From contig NZ_CP062182.1 in NCBI RefSeq assembly GCF_022700675.1, positions 2,542,001 to 2,606,000 of the forward strand: DNA of 64,000 bases, written 5' to 3'. Of this stretch, positions 55,389 to 64,000 are shown piece after piece; the first letter of the stretch is position 1, and every line of letters begins with the position of its first letter. A model generated the notes under the pieces. That model was not told where the DNA came from, did not search any database, and saw only the letters and a list, made by a program, of their open reading frames with translations. This DNA is from Acinetobacter sp. ASP199. GTDB taxonomy: Bacteria > Pseudomonadota > Gammaproteobacteria > Pseudomonadales > Moraxellaceae. The position numbers and the translations under genes were made by a program.

Positions 55389-57344
55389 TTATTGTGTACT
55401 ACGTAGCGGAATTGCTTGCATACGTTTCCCGATTGATTGTGCTCCCTGGCCCAATAGGATGCCATAATGTGTCGCATTGGTCATGACATGTTTCACATAA
55501 TCCCGTGTTTCTAATAAAGGAATGCTTTCCGTGTACTGATCTGCTGCTAGATTCTGTAAGTCTGGCTGCCAACGACGTGCGCGATTCGGTCCGGCATTAT
55601 AACCTGCCGTTGCTAAAACAGGACTGTTGCTGAGCTGGCGTTGAATCGTAGACAAATAGAAGGTGCCATAACGAACATTGGTATTCATGTCGCTTAATGC
55701 TGCCGGATTATAGGTTTCGCCCATCTGACGCGCGACCAGCTTGGCCGTATCCGGCATGATCTGCATCAGACCACCCGCACCGACATGCGAACGTGCTACA
55801 GTATTAAAGCGGCTTTCCTGACGCATCAAACCATAAGCCCATGCTGGATCAACACTGGCATTCTGGCTATGGCTAACTACATAATTTCGATATGGCATTG
55901 GGAAACGGTAATCATAGTTGTGCTTATTGACTGTACGATCTGCAGCATAGATGGCACGGTCATGCCAGCCAATATCATGCGCACGTTTCGCAGCTGCAAG
56001 CAGCAGATCATCATCATGTTTCAAGTAAGCCTGACGCACTGCCCAATTCCACTCACGGTTTACATACGTGGCTGAAGCATTGATATTACGCAAGGCAAAA
56101 GCACGACGGAAATGAATATCCTGATTCAGGCGCTGCATGGCCTTAGCGGAAGGCTGTGCCGATTTCGGTGTACCTAAAGTTAACTGCCCTAAACGGTCAC
56201 GTGCCAGCAGGTTATGGTAATCATCGCCAGTGGCCAGTTTGCGATAAATATCTTCAGCTGCTTTTTTTGATGCTCGGTCTGAGCGCTGTTCACTAGCACG
56301 AGCCAGCCAGTATTGCCAGCGATCTTCCTGTTTCTGAGTCACACTCATCGCATCAATCGCTCGAATCAGACTTTCCCAGGCACTAAAGCGAATTGCCTGA
56401 CGTGCATAAATTTCCGCTTCTTCCGGACTAAATGGCAGACCATAACTCAGATCCAGATAATTCAGGACTTCACGATTGAAGTTATTTTTCATCACCGTGG
56501 TGCCACCGATATAACCAACTACACGGTACAACGCTTTTTGAATTTGTTCAGGGGTACCTTCCGCGGTACGTCGTACACTCGAAAATGCTGTATTCAGATC
56601 ACTATCCGCCAGTCGCCCCATGGCATACACCAGATAAGCATGATCAGCAGTCGTCGCTTTTGGTGCCGTCCACAAATAGGCGGTCGGATTGGCCTGAATG
56701 CTATTAAGCTGTGCCAAAGAAAGGTTGATGCCGATACTCTGGGCAGTCGCAATTGCCTGTCCAGACTGACCGGCACGCAATTGTACCCACAAACGTTGTT
56801 GACGGTCTTCAGTTGTTAATAAGGGACTGGACAGCATCATTCTGCCTAGACCAGTACAAGATTCCGGTTGAGAATTGGTGGTCAACCAGATATCTTTATA
56901 TTCGGCATAGACCAGAGGATCACCACCTTTGGCACGTACCTGAGCAATCGCGCAGCTTTCTGCCTGATCTGGATTGGTCACATATTGCAGGACTGGCTGT
57001 GCAGTTGCAAAATCGGCCTGTTTTACTTTTTCTTCAACATAGTCTGCTGCCAGCTTTTCTGCCATGGCAGATTGCGGGTAACGCTGGGCAAAATTAATAA
57101 TCTGACTGGCCGGCTGCATGGCAAGATTTTGATTCAGAATCCAGTATTCCGGGTAGTAACCCAAGGCATCATTCTGCATCGCCGCACGATACTGTTGTAA
57201 TAATTCAATATTTCCAGCATTTGCCGCAGTGAGTGCGTCATTAAATTGTGCTTCGGCAGCTTGAACGCCCATTGAACCCAGGCAGGCCATCCCTACAGTG
57301 AATAAGCTTGAATATTTATGTGTACTTATAATCTGTTTCAACAT
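55389..57344 (-). CDS. slt: Soluble lytic murein transglycosylase
   Basis: Encodes about 651 residues from the ATG at 57344 (MLKQIISTHKYSS), giving a normal signal peptide; an upstream ATG at 57380 is in frame but adds a charged lead. Cleaves peptidoglycan glycan strands to 1,6-anhydro products. The long N-terminal superhelical domain is followed by the catalytic part: PAWAYGLMRQESRFN with the catalytic glutamate, GAGGLMQIMPDTAKL, YGTFYLSTI and AGYNAGPNRARRW. Periplasmic. Confidence 0.95.
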   Translation of the reverse strand: MLKQIISTHKYSSLFTVGMACLGSMGVQAAEAQFNDALTAANAGNIELLQQYRAAMQNDALGYYPEYWILNQNLAMQPASQIINFAQRYPQSAMAEKLAADYVEEKVKQADFATAQPVLQYVTNPDQAESCAIAQVRAKGGDPLVYAEYKDIWLTTNSQPESCTGLGRMMLSSPLLTTEDRQQRLWVQLRAGQSGQAIATAQSIGINLSLAQLNSIQANPTAYLWTAPKATTADHAYLVYAMGRLADSDLNTAFSSVRRTAEGTPEQIQKALYRVVGYIGGTTVMKNNFNREVLNYLDLSYGLPFSPEEAEIYARQAIRFSAWESLIRAIDAMSVTQKQEDRWQYWLARASEQRSDRASKKAAEDIYRKLATGDDYHNLLARDRLGQLTLGTPKSAQPSAKAMQRLNQDIHFRRAFALRNINASATYVNREWNWAVRQAYLKHDDDLLLAAAKRAHDIGWHDRAIYAADRTVNKHNYDYRFPMPYRNYVVSHSQNASVDPAWAYGLMRQESRFNTVARSHVGAGGLMQIMPDTAKLVARQMGETYNPAALSDMNTNVRYGTFYLSTIQRQLSNSPVLATAGYNAGPNRARRWQPDLQNLAADQYTESIPLLETRDYVKHVMTNATHYGILLGQGAQSIGKRMQAIPLRSTQ

Positions 57345-57657
57345 TAATTTAACTTCTATCATGTAGTTCGTGCCAGACAATTTTGTTCAACATCGGTGCT
57401 AGTTTATAAATTCTAGACCGACTCTACTGTTCTCTTATGTAACCTTATGATTCAGCGATATTAATTTTCAAACATTTTCTGTCCATAAATCAATATTTTC
57501 AGGCCACCAATAAAGGCTATAAGTTTAAGCGACTTTCCTGCTAAAATATGCGACTTCCACAAAATTCATTCTGTGAATTAAACTCTAAATGACCTGATTC
57601 GCAGATTAACAAGGTCATCCGCTCACAACTTACAACACATTATCCCTAGGAGCCTTC

Positions 57658-59115
57658 ATGACGGTTCAAACCTTCATTCCGAAGAGTGCCCCAGCTGCCT
57701 CAGAAAACACTGTTACCCAGCCAGCGCACACCCCAGCCAACGATGCTGCAGTCAAGAAACTGTACATTGAAACGCAAGGGTGTCAGATGAATGAGTATGA
57801 CAGTCATCGTATGGCCGACCTTTTGGGTGACTCACATGGCTACGTGCTCACCACAGACCCTAAAGAAGCAGATATTCTACTGATGAATACTTGCTCAATT
57901 CGTGAAAAAGCACAAGAAAAAGTATTCTCTGAATTGGGTCGCTGGCGCAAGCTGAAAGATAAAAATCCGGACCTGATTATTGGTGTGGGTGGCTGTGTTG
58001 CTTCACAAGAAGGTGACAACATCCAGAAACGTGCTGGCTACGTGGATATGATTTTTGGTCCACAAACTCTGCACCGTTTACCACAAATGCTGGATCAGCA
58101 TTTTGAGCAAATCGAAAAACCAAAGAAAGACAAAATTAAACTGGTCGATATTTCCTTCCCGGATATTGAAAAATTCGACTTCCTGCCTGAACCACGTGTC
58201 GAAGGTTATAAAGCTTTTGTATCCATCATGGAAGGCTGTTCAAAATACTGTTCTTTCTGTGTAGTGCCATATACTCGCGGTGAAGAAGTATCACGTCCAC
58301 TGGATGATGTTCTTGCAGAAATTGCAGGTCTGGCAGAAAAAGGCGTACGTGAGATTTCACTCCTGGGTCAAAACGTAAATGGCTACCGTGGTGAAACCTT
58401 TGATGGCAAGATCTGCACTTTTGCCGACCTGTTACGTTTGGTTGCAGAAATTCCAGGTATTGGTCGCTTACGTTATACCACTTCGCATCCACTTGAGTTT
58501 AATGATGATCTGATTCAATGCTATCGTGACCTGCCACAAATGGTTTCACATCTGCATTTACCGGTGCAAAGTGGTTCCAATGATGTCCTTCAAGCGATGA
58601 AGCGTAACCATACGATCGATGTCTATATCGAGAAGATTGCAAAACTTCGTAAAGTTCGTCCAGATATGCATTTATCTTCAGATTTCATTATTGGTTTCCC
58701 GGGTGAAACTGATGAAAACTTTGAAGAAACCTATCAGTTTATTAAAGATATGGACTTTGACCATTCTTATAGCTTTGTGTATTCAAAACGTCCAGGTACA
58801 CCTGCAGCAGAACTTGAAGACACCACCCCTGAACAGGTGAAAAAAGAACGTCTAGCAAAAGTTCAAAAATGGATCAAGCAATCCAGTATTGAGAAAACAG
58901 ATGCCATGCTGGGTACCATCCAACGTGTTCTTATTGAAAAAGTTTCTGATAAAGATCCAAATCTCCTGGTGGGCACTGCAGATAACACCCGTTATGTGAC
59001 ATTTATCGGTGATCCTGCATGGGTTGGCCGTTTTGCCGAGATTGAAATCACTGAAATAAAAACACTCAATTTAGTTTACGGTGAGCTATTGAATCTTGAG
59101 CCTGACGTGGCGTAA
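57658..59115 (+). CDS. miaB: tRNA-2-methylthio-N6-dimethylallyladenosine synthase
   Basis: Encodes 485 residues. MiaB methylthiolates i6A37 in tRNAs. N-terminal UPF0004 domain with three cysteines ([27 protein letters not shown]), radical-SAM cluster [15 protein letters not shown] at about residues 194-208, and the C-terminal TRAM domain ([17 protein letters not shown]). First gene of the miaB-phoH-ybeY cluster; phoH begins 40 bases later. The N-terminal 35 residues are an extra low-complexity lead. Confidence 0.97.
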   Translation: MTVQTFIPKSAPAASENTVTQPAHTPANDAAVKKLYIETQGCQMNEYDSHRMADLLGDSHGYVLTTDPKEADILLMNTCSIREKAQEKVFSELGRWRKLKDKNPDLIIGVGGCVASQEGDNIQKRAGYVDMIFGPQTLHRLPQMLDQHFEQIEKPKKDKIKLVDISFPDIEKFDFLPEPRVEGYKAFVSIMEGCSKYCSFCVVPYTRGEEVSRPLDDVLAEIAGLAEKGVREISLLGQNVNGYRGETFDGKICTFADLLRLVAEIPGIGRLRYTTSHPLEFNDDLIQCYRDLPQMVSHLHLPVQSGSNDVLQAMKRNHTIDVYIEKIAKLRKVRPDMHLSSDFIIGFPGETDENFEETYQFIKDMDFDHSYSFVYSKRPGTPAAELEDTTPEQVKKERLAKVQKWIKQSSIEKTDAMLGTIQRVLIEKVSDKDPNLLVGTADNTRYVTFIGDPAWVGRFAEIEITEIKTLNLVYGELLNLEPDVA

Positions 59116-59154
59116 TGTAGGGATACAAGAACCTATCTCTATAAGGAACTCTCT

Positions 59155-60231
59155 TTGACAGCAGCGATTCGACGTACAGTAGCTTTTCCTGGAATTTCAA
59201 TGGAGCGTTTACAGAGCATGCTCGGTGCTTATAACGGTCATTTGAAGCAAATTGAACAACGTTTAGACGTCAAAGTTTCCCATCGAGGCGACAGCTTCTT
59301 TATTGATGGTGAAATCGATGCCGTTGAGAGAGCGGAGTTGCTCCTGCAGCGACTTCATGAAGAATCTGAACACAGCAACCAAATCAGTGCAGACACTCTG
59401 CATCTGATGATCCAAGGCAGCCAGACCGACCGTGAATTGCAGGAAAACCTGCATGATCAGGAACATACCGGTCTGGACAATGTCTGGCTACAGACTCGCA
59501 AAGGTCGTATCAATCCGCGTGGTGCCAATCAGAAGCGTTATGTACAACGCATTCTGCAAAGCGATATTTCCTTTGGCATTGGCCCTGCGGGTACAGGTAA
59601 AACCTATCTTGCAGTGGCAGCGGCAGTGGACATGCTGGAACGCAATGAAATTCAGCGTATTCTCCTAGTACGTCCTGCGGTAGAAGCGGGTGAAAAACTT
59701 GGCTTCCTGCCGGGTGATCTGTCACAAAAAATTGATCCATACTTGCGCCCGCTTTACGATGCCCTGTATGAAATGCTGGGTTTCGAAAAAGTAGCCAAAT
59801 TGATCGAACGTCAGATCATTGAAGTTGCACCTCTGGCTTACATGCGTGGTCGTACCTTGAATCACTCCTTTGTTATTCTGGACGAAGCACAGAACACCAC
59901 TCCTGAACAGATGAAAATGTTCCTGACTCGTCTGGGCTTTGGCTCTCGTGCAGTGATTACTGGCGACGTGACTCAGGTCGACTTGCCACGTGGTCAGCAG
60001 TCTGGTTTGGCCCATTCCCTGCGTGTATTGGAAAATGTGAAAGAAATTCATATCACACGTTTTCATTCCCGTGATGTGGTACGTCATCAGCTGGTTCAGA
60101 AAATCGTTGAAGCCTATGAAGGCTGGGATAGTGAGCAACAACGTTTAAGTGCCGAAGCACGTGCCGAACGCAAAGCACGTCAGGAAGCCTTGGTCGCTGA
60201 AAATGATGCGGCAGCTGATGCCCAGCATTAA
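59155..60231 (+). CDS. ybeZ: PhoH family ATPase (YbeZ)
   Basis: Encodes 358 residues from a TTG at 59155 with AAGGA ahead of it. PhoH-like ATPase with Walker A IGPAGTGKTYLAVAA at about residue 140 and Walker B FVILDEAQNTTPEQ, plus TGDVTQVDLP. KH-like N-terminal part. YbeZ partners with YbeY in ribosome maturation, which the adjacent gene supports. The C-terminus is alanine-rich and charged. Confidence 0.95.
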   Translation: MTAAIRRTVAFPGISMERLQSMLGAYNGHLKQIEQRLDVKVSHRGDSFFIDGEIDAVERAELLLQRLHEESEHSNQISADTLHLMIQGSQTDRELQENLHDQEHTGLDNVWLQTRKGRINPRGANQKRYVQRILQSDISFGIGPAGTGKTYLAVAAAVDMLERNEIQRILLVRPAVEAGEKLGFLPGDLSQKIDPYLRPLYDALYEMLGFEKVAKLIERQIIEVAPLAYMRGRTLNHSFVILDEAQNTTPEQMKMFLTRLGFGSRAVITGDVTQVDLPRGQQSGLAHSLRVLENVKEIHITRFHSRDVVRHQLVQKIVEAYEGWDSEQQRLSAEARAERKARQEALVAENDAAADAQH

Positions 60232-60253
60232 TATTTATTTTTAAGGATTTGTT

Positions 60254-60736
60254 TTGAAACTTAGTCTTAGTCTACAACAGGATTTTCAGGCACCTGAACT
60301 CGTGATTAAGCGTGCCTATATCAAGAAAGTTGTAGAAACTGCTTTACGTCATATTGGTACGCAAAGCGATTGTGAAATTGGTATTGCCTGTGTCGACAAT
60401 GATGAAAGCCATAAACTGAATCTGGAATATCGCGGGAAGGACAAACCCACCAATGTGCTGTCTTTTCCAAGTGATCTACCAGATGAAATGGCAGAAGTTC
60501 TGGATGCTTTTCCGATTGGAGACTTGGTGATCTGTATTCCGGTGGTATTGCGTGAAGCGATTGAACAAGGCAAAGCCCCTTTGACTCACTTTACCCATAT
60601 GCTGGTTCATGGCACCTTGCACCTGATGGGTTATGATCATGAAACTTCAGATGAAGATGCAGAAGAAATGGAAGGTATTGAGATCGAGATTCTAGCAAAA
60701 CTCGGTTTTGATAATCCTTATTTAGAACAAGACTAA
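60254..60736 (+). CDS. ybeY: rRNA maturation RNase YbeY
   Basis: Encodes 160 residues from a TTG at 60254 with AAGGA upstream. The zinc signature H-x3-H-x5-H is seen in [16 protein letters not shown] at about residues 117-132. [13 protein letters not shown] and [11 protein letters not shown] are conserved. Single-strand endonuclease for 16S rRNA maturation. Third gene of miaB-ybeZ-ybeY; gap to ybeZ 22 bases. Confidence 0.96.
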   Translation: MKLSLSLQQDFQAPELVIKRAYIKKVVETALRHIGTQSDCEIGIACVDNDESHKLNLEYRGKDKPTNVLSFPSDLPDEMAEVLDAFPIGDLVICIPVVLREAIEQGKAPLTHFTHMLVHGTLHLMGYDHETSDEDAEEMEGIEIEILAKLGFDNPYLEQD

Positions 60737-60751
60737 AATTTTCTTGCTATA

Positions 60752-60777
60752 AAAAGTGAGCTTCGGCTCGCTTTTTT
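60752..60777 (+). terminator. Rho-independent terminator after ybeY
   Basis: AAAGTGAGC and GCTCGCTTT (one G-T pair) around TTCG, T run. A near-identical copy is at 61999-62022. Confidence 0.93.
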
Positions 60778-60886
60778 GTTAGATATGCCTGTAAATAGCA
60801 ATTAAATCAATGCTACTTAATTCAACCAAAGCTGATAAAATACACCTCATAACAATAAAGATGATTAGCTAAAGTTCAGGATAAAA

Positions 60887-61285
60887 ATAAAAAAGATTCT
60901 TCTAGTATTGCTACTCATGGGTACTTCCCTTCTATCTTCAACGCTTTATGCAAGTTCAAAAACGGTATGTAAAGAAACCCAATTTCAAAAAGCAGATGAA
61001 GTCTGGACAGGTCATTATTATTTAAATGGCGTCATGGAAACAGGCTCTGAAATGCTGTTATTGCCTGAAGGTAAATTTAAATGGTATTTGGCTTATGGAG
61101 CCCTAGATCAATATGCTGAAGGTAGATGGTGGAAAAATGGCAACTGCATCGGTTTAAAACCTGAGCGTAAATATAAAAAGCATCTGAGGATTTTTCCAAA
61201 GCATCTGAAAATTGAAGGCAAATTTTTAAATGTTATTTGGAACAGTTCCGAAGAACACGGTTATTATCATCGTGTGGAAGAATAA
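60887..61285 (+). CDS. Small exported protein with an unclear start
   Basis: Encodes about 130 residues. In frame, the sequence from 60887 reads KKILLVLLLMGTSLLSSTLYA, a full signal peptide, but begins with ATA where ATG is expected; AGG lies a few bases ahead. Otherwise TTG at 60908 must be used, which shortens the signal sequence. The mature part has two cysteines (KTVCKETQF, GNCIGLKP) and motifs EGKFKWYLAYGALDQYAEGRWW seen in small periplasmic beta-rich proteins. No family recognised. Confidence 0.6.
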   Translation: MKKILLVLLLMGTSLLSSTLYASSKTVCKETQFQKADEVWTGHYYLNGVMETGSEMLLLPEGKFKWYLAYGALDQYAEGRWWKNGNCIGLKPERKYKKHLRIFPKHLKIEGKFLNVIWNSSEEHGYYHRVEE

Positions 61286-61316
61286 TTTCAGCAATTAGTT
61301 AAAATCAGAAGTTACC

Positions 61317-61663
61317 ATGCAATATGTCATTATTTTTAAAATTAAAATTAAGCAGTTAGACACAGATTACTTTACCACCACCCAACAGATGCGGGAAAAG
61401 CCTTGACCCAGTTTCACTTTCAGCATTTTGAAAGTTTAACTGAAGGAATCACTGAGATTGCACTTTCCTACTGGAGCAGCCTGCAGGATATTTATGCCTG
61501 GCATCAGAACGCTGAACACCAGGCCGCGCAACAATTCGGTAAAGATAACTGGTATCGCTATTTCAGCGTGGATGCTGCAAGGTACTACGTCATTATGAAA
61601 CAGCGCCGGATTAACGCACTTCAAACTCTGCTTCGGCCGGGTCAAAACGCCAGGTTCGGATAA
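61317..61663 (+). pseudogene. ABM-type monooxygenase gene, frameshifted duplicate
   Basis: The reading from 61317 gives MQYVIIFKIKIKQLDTDYFTTTQQMREK and then stops, because CGGGAAAAGCC has one A fewer than needed; in the +1 frame it continues ALTQFHFQHFESLTEGITEIALSYW to the end, matching the intact gene at 62074. The stop codon of that gene is also lost here, so the frame reads on to 61663. Not functional unless the base is a sequencing error. Confidence 0.85.
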
Positions 61664-61992
61664 TTCGTAATTCTGACATATCTTTCATTTTGGCATCGAA
61701 CGCACCAAAGGGTGCTGCTTTGCGTAAAGAGGTTTTCGCGGCTTCATCCAGAATCTGATGCCCAGAAGACTCCAAGAGACGAATAGCACGAATCCCTCCA
61801 TTCTGGTTAAGGATCACCATCAGACATACATCTCCAGCCAAACGCTGTATACGGGCGGATTCAGGATAAAAACGATTCCCATAAAATTCGACTTTTTGAC
61901 GGATTTTTTCCAGATAAGCTGCGGATTCATCCTGCTTGGCCTGAATACCATCAACAGTTTTGATTTTCTGCTGACGACTAAAGTTTTTCTGG
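61611..61992 (-). pseudogene. Truncated duplicate of the tonB-family 3' end
   Basis: The minus strand matches the last about 125 codons of the tonB-type gene at 62361-63242 with a constant offset of 750 bases and few substitutions. The copy ends at 61992, in the middle of the KFSRQQ-type region, where terminator-like sequence begins. The start codon and membrane anchor are lacking, so it is a remnant. Confidence 0.9.
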
Positions 61993-61998
61993 CTATAA

Positions 61999-62022
61999 AA
62001 AGTGAGCTTTGGCTCGCTTTTT
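61999..62022 (+). terminator. Copy of the ybeY terminator at the duplication junction
   Basis: AAAGTGAGC TTTG GCTCGCTTT differs from the ybeY terminator (60752-60777) by one base in the loop. The preceding CTATAA is also shared, so the segment was copied together. Confidence 0.85.
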
Positions 62023-62073
62023 ATAGGCGTTTCATTTTATGATCAGATCAATAACAATTAATAAGTCAAGATC

Positions 62074-62364
62074 ATGAAATACGTGGTTATTTTTAAAGCT
62101 AAAATTAAAAAACTTGATCCTCTTTATTTTACCACAGCACAACAGTTACGCCAAAAAGCCTTAACTCAATATGGTTGTGTGCAGTTTGAAGCCTTAACTG
62201 AAAGCCTGTCTGAAATTGCCCTGTCCTACTGGAATGATCTTTCAGACATACAGGCTTGGCATTTGGATGCTGAACATCATGTTGCACAGCAACTCGGGCA
62301 CAGCACTTGGTATGAAAGTTTCAGTGTTGAAATCTGTAAGATATTACGTCACTACAACCACTAA
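62074..62364 (+). CDS. ABM-type antibiotic biosynthesis monooxygenase family protein
   Basis: Encodes 96 residues. A ferredoxin-like ABM fold: MKYVVIFKAKIKKLDPLYF at the start, FEALTESLSEIALSYWNDLSDIQAWH in the middle and AQQLGHSTWYESFSVEI at the end. Family members are small oxygenases or heme-degrading-type enzymes, often dimers. It is the intact copy of a pair; the other is at 61317. Its 3' end overlaps the convergent tonB-type gene by 4 bases. Confidence 0.88.
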   Translation: MKYVVIFKAKIKKLDPLYFTTAQQLRQKALTQYGCVQFEALTESLSEIALSYWNDLSDIQAWHLDAEHHVAQQLGHSTWYESFSVEICKILRHYNH

Positions 62365-63242
62365 CGAACCTCAAACTCTGCTTCGGCCGGGTCAAAGCGC
62401 CAGGTTCGGATAATGCGTAATTCTGAAATATCTTTCATTTTGCTATCAAATGCACCAAAGGGTGCTGCTTTACGCAAAGAGGTTTTCGCAGCTTCATCCA
62501 GAATCTGATGCCCAGAAGACTCCAAGAGACGAATAGCACGAATCCCACCATTCTGATTAAGGATCACCATCAGACGTACATCTCCTGCCAGACGCTGGAT
62601 ACGGGCAGATTCAGGATAAAAACGATTCCCATAAAATTCGACTTTTTGACGGAATTTTTCCAGATAAGCTGCGGATTCATCCTGCTTGGCCTGAATACCA
62701 TCAACAGTTTTGATTTTCTGCTGACGGCTAAAATTTTTCTGGCGCTGCGTATATTGAGCTTCCAGACTAGCGACCATAGCAGCCTTGGCTTGAAACTGGC
62801 TGTTGAGTTCTTCCTGACGTTTCTTACGCTGATGTTCTCCTGCCTGTTTCTGCCAGCTCATTGTCGTCATCAGGACTTTTTCTTCAAAGCTCAACTCTTG
62901 TTTTTGTTGCAACATATCCTGGCTGTTTTGATTCGCCTCTTCTTTCCCCGCTGTTTGATCCGGCATCGGCAATGGAGCATCACTGGACATACGATGTGCT
63001 TCACGGAACTGACCCGAACCTTGTTGATCTGTCTGAGCAAGAAAATCCGCATGCTCGATTTTGTCATTACTGATTCGCAGACTGACTGCGATTTCCTTGG
63101 TCGAAGTATCCTGTTCCGATGGCATTCCAAACTGCAGCATTAAAATCATGATATGTAATAATGCAGCAATAGCTACAGCACTGCTAAAAATCGGATCTTT
63201 CCACCATGATTTAACCAAGGGCATCAGGGTCATTCTAGTCAC
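62361..63242 (-). CDS. TonB-family energy transducer
   Basis: Encodes 293 residues (start at GTG 63242, or ATG a few codons later). One N-terminal membrane helix (FSSAVAIAALLHIMILML) with Ser-His-type residues, a long Gln/Lys-rich periplasmic spacer with a coiled-coil-like region (KKRQEELNSQFQAKAAMVASLE), and the TonB C-terminal domain from about 215 (ARIQRLAGDVRLMVILNQNGG and SSGHQILDEAAKTSLRKAAPF). Transfers energy of the proton-motive force to outer membrane receptors. No exbB or exbD nearby. Confidence 0.88.
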   Translation of the reverse strand: MTRMTLMPLVKSWWKDPIFSSAVAIAALLHIMILMLQFGMPSEQDTSTKEIAVSLRISNDKIEHADFLAQTDQQGSGQFREAHRMSSDAPLPMPDQTAGKEEANQNSQDMLQQKQELSFEEKVLMTTMSWQKQAGEHQRKKRQEELNSQFQAKAAMVASLEAQYTQRQKNFSRQQKIKTVDGIQAKQDESAAYLEKFRQKVEFYGNRFYPESARIQRLAGDVRLMVILNQNGGIRAIRLLESSGHQILDEAAKTSLRKAAPFGAFDSKMKDISELRIIRTWRFDPAEAEFEVR

Positions 63243-63491
63243 ATTTTCAGGCTCAGCCAGGAGCCTTTATCCTTAAGATCTTACAAAGAAAGTTGTTTAA
63301 TATATAAATATTGATATATCTTTCACTTTGAACAGGTAGTGAGACATATATCAAATCTTCTACGTTGTATAAACAAAACACTAAAAATGGTGCAATTTAT
63401 TTTGCTAAACTGCAAGCACACGCTCTTGTATTTTTTATACTTTTCGACAAGATACATGCTATCAAAAATATAGTTGCCAGGATGCTTCCAT

Positions 63492-64000
63492 ATGCAAACC
63501 ATCATTTCCAATATTTCCAGACGCATTCGCCAGATGTATCAGAAGGCGGAAGGGTTTATTGAAGATGAACGCGAGTTTTCCCTATCCCAAGTATTTTTGA
63601 ATGCAACTTTTCAGCGTTTTGTGACTGATAACGTCAAAGTCTTAAAAGATTTACATGCGGATCTGCATGAAGACTGGTTACGCTTATACGCAACGCTTGA
63701 TTATAATGGCATGATCATTACTCTTTCTGTTGACCTGAAACTGGTACAGATGGAACTCAACAAAGACCGTCAGCTGATTGTTTTTGAACAGATTAGTGAT
63801 ACCCAGCTAATTGATGCCAAATATCCAAATGTGTTCTATAAACTCGGTGTACGTTGTGCCCTATTCTTCTATCAGCGCATTTTGAATAAAGACCCTCTTG
63901 GTATGATTCTGGAAAAGCTGGGTGTCATTAAAGTTGTCGATGACCTGTTACATTTAGATCTTAACCGTTGGCTCGGTAAAAGCCGATCAGTGATAGATAC
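63492..64000 (+). CDS. Protein of unknown function, N-terminal part
   Basis: An ATG at 63492 opens a frame that runs to the window end, 169 codons. It starts QTIISNISRRIRQMYQKAEGF and continues with SLSQVFLNATFQRFVTDNVKV, YNGMIITLSVDLKLVQMEL and VDDLLHLDLNRWLGKS. The residue pattern is a soluble cytoplasmic protein with amphipathic beta strands. No family is recognised. The 63243-63491 spacer upstream holds no gene and is AT-rich. Confidence 0.7.
   Translation, partial: MQTIISNISRRIRQMYQKAEGFIEDEREFSLSQVFLNATFQRFVTDNVKVLKDLHADLHEDWLRLYATLDYNGMIITLSVDLKLVQMELNKDRQLIVFEQISDTQLIDAKYPNVFYKLGVRCALFFYQRILNKDPLGMILEKLGVIKVVDDLLHLDLNRWLGKSRSVID

Noticed and set aside
62508-63143. 211-residue plus-strand reading opposite tonB
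   Set aside because: Antisense of the conserved TonB-type gene, repeated also in the duplicated fragment; no ribosome site.

Overview
The window comes from an Acinetobacter-type gammaproteobacterial chromosome (Moraxellaceae). Evidence: AT-rich Acinetobacter-like codon use, a 16S-Ile-Ala-23S-5S rRNA operon, tandem DUF2789 genes, and the gene sets dusA, coaBC-radC, yciB-yciI-mnmC, pssA-rlmJ and miaB-phoH-ybeY. The species cannot be fixed by reading alone.

Positions 1 to about 25.7 kb are the right-hand part of an integrative genomic island. It ends at the 5' end of dusA, a known integration site, with a tyrosine recombinase reading away from dusA and a PrtN-like regulator next to it. The left end lies outside the window. 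Reading from the left, the island carries: (i) a three-gene cassette that looks like an ABC-three-component (ABC-3C) conflict system, with its ATPase cut by the window edge; (ii) a five-gene type I restriction-modification operon, hsdM - AlbA/Schlafen-type regulator - hsdS - FRG-domain gene - hsdR; (iii) a recombination/maintenance module (Cys-rich protein, YqaJ exonuclease, DUF932 protein) in which most genes have their own terminator; (iv) small exported or membrane proteins and a 21-codon ORF with a perfect ribosome binding site; (v) a probable replication/regulation module (inovirus Gp2-like gene, large inverted repeat, 12-bp repeats, a double winged-helix protein); (vi) a coiled-coil gene whose last codons were replaced by a frameshifted IS481-like insertion sequence with a 7-bp target duplication.

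Positions 25.7 to 42.2 kb are core housekeeping genes: tRNA modification (dusA, mnmC), CoA synthesis (coaBC), radC, a bestrophin channel, PHP exoribonuclease, yciB/yciI, yajQ, thioesterases, trxC, a hydrolase, a sulfurtransferase-like phosphatase followed by its decayed paralogue, and a dihydrolipoamide dehydrogenase-like flavoprotein. One membrane gene here (30665-31693) is split by an in-frame amber codon.

Positions 42.3 to 48.1 kb hold a complete rRNA operon on the minus strand with a clear promoter and terminator. Positions 48.2 to 64 kb are again core: DUF6670, pssA, rlmJ, a 2OG-Fe oxygenase, three DUF2789 paralogues, mdh, an RNase T2-like protein without catalytic residues, slt, miaB-phoH-ybeY, and a local tandem duplication that left a broken monooxygenase gene and a truncated tonB 3' end beside the intact copies.
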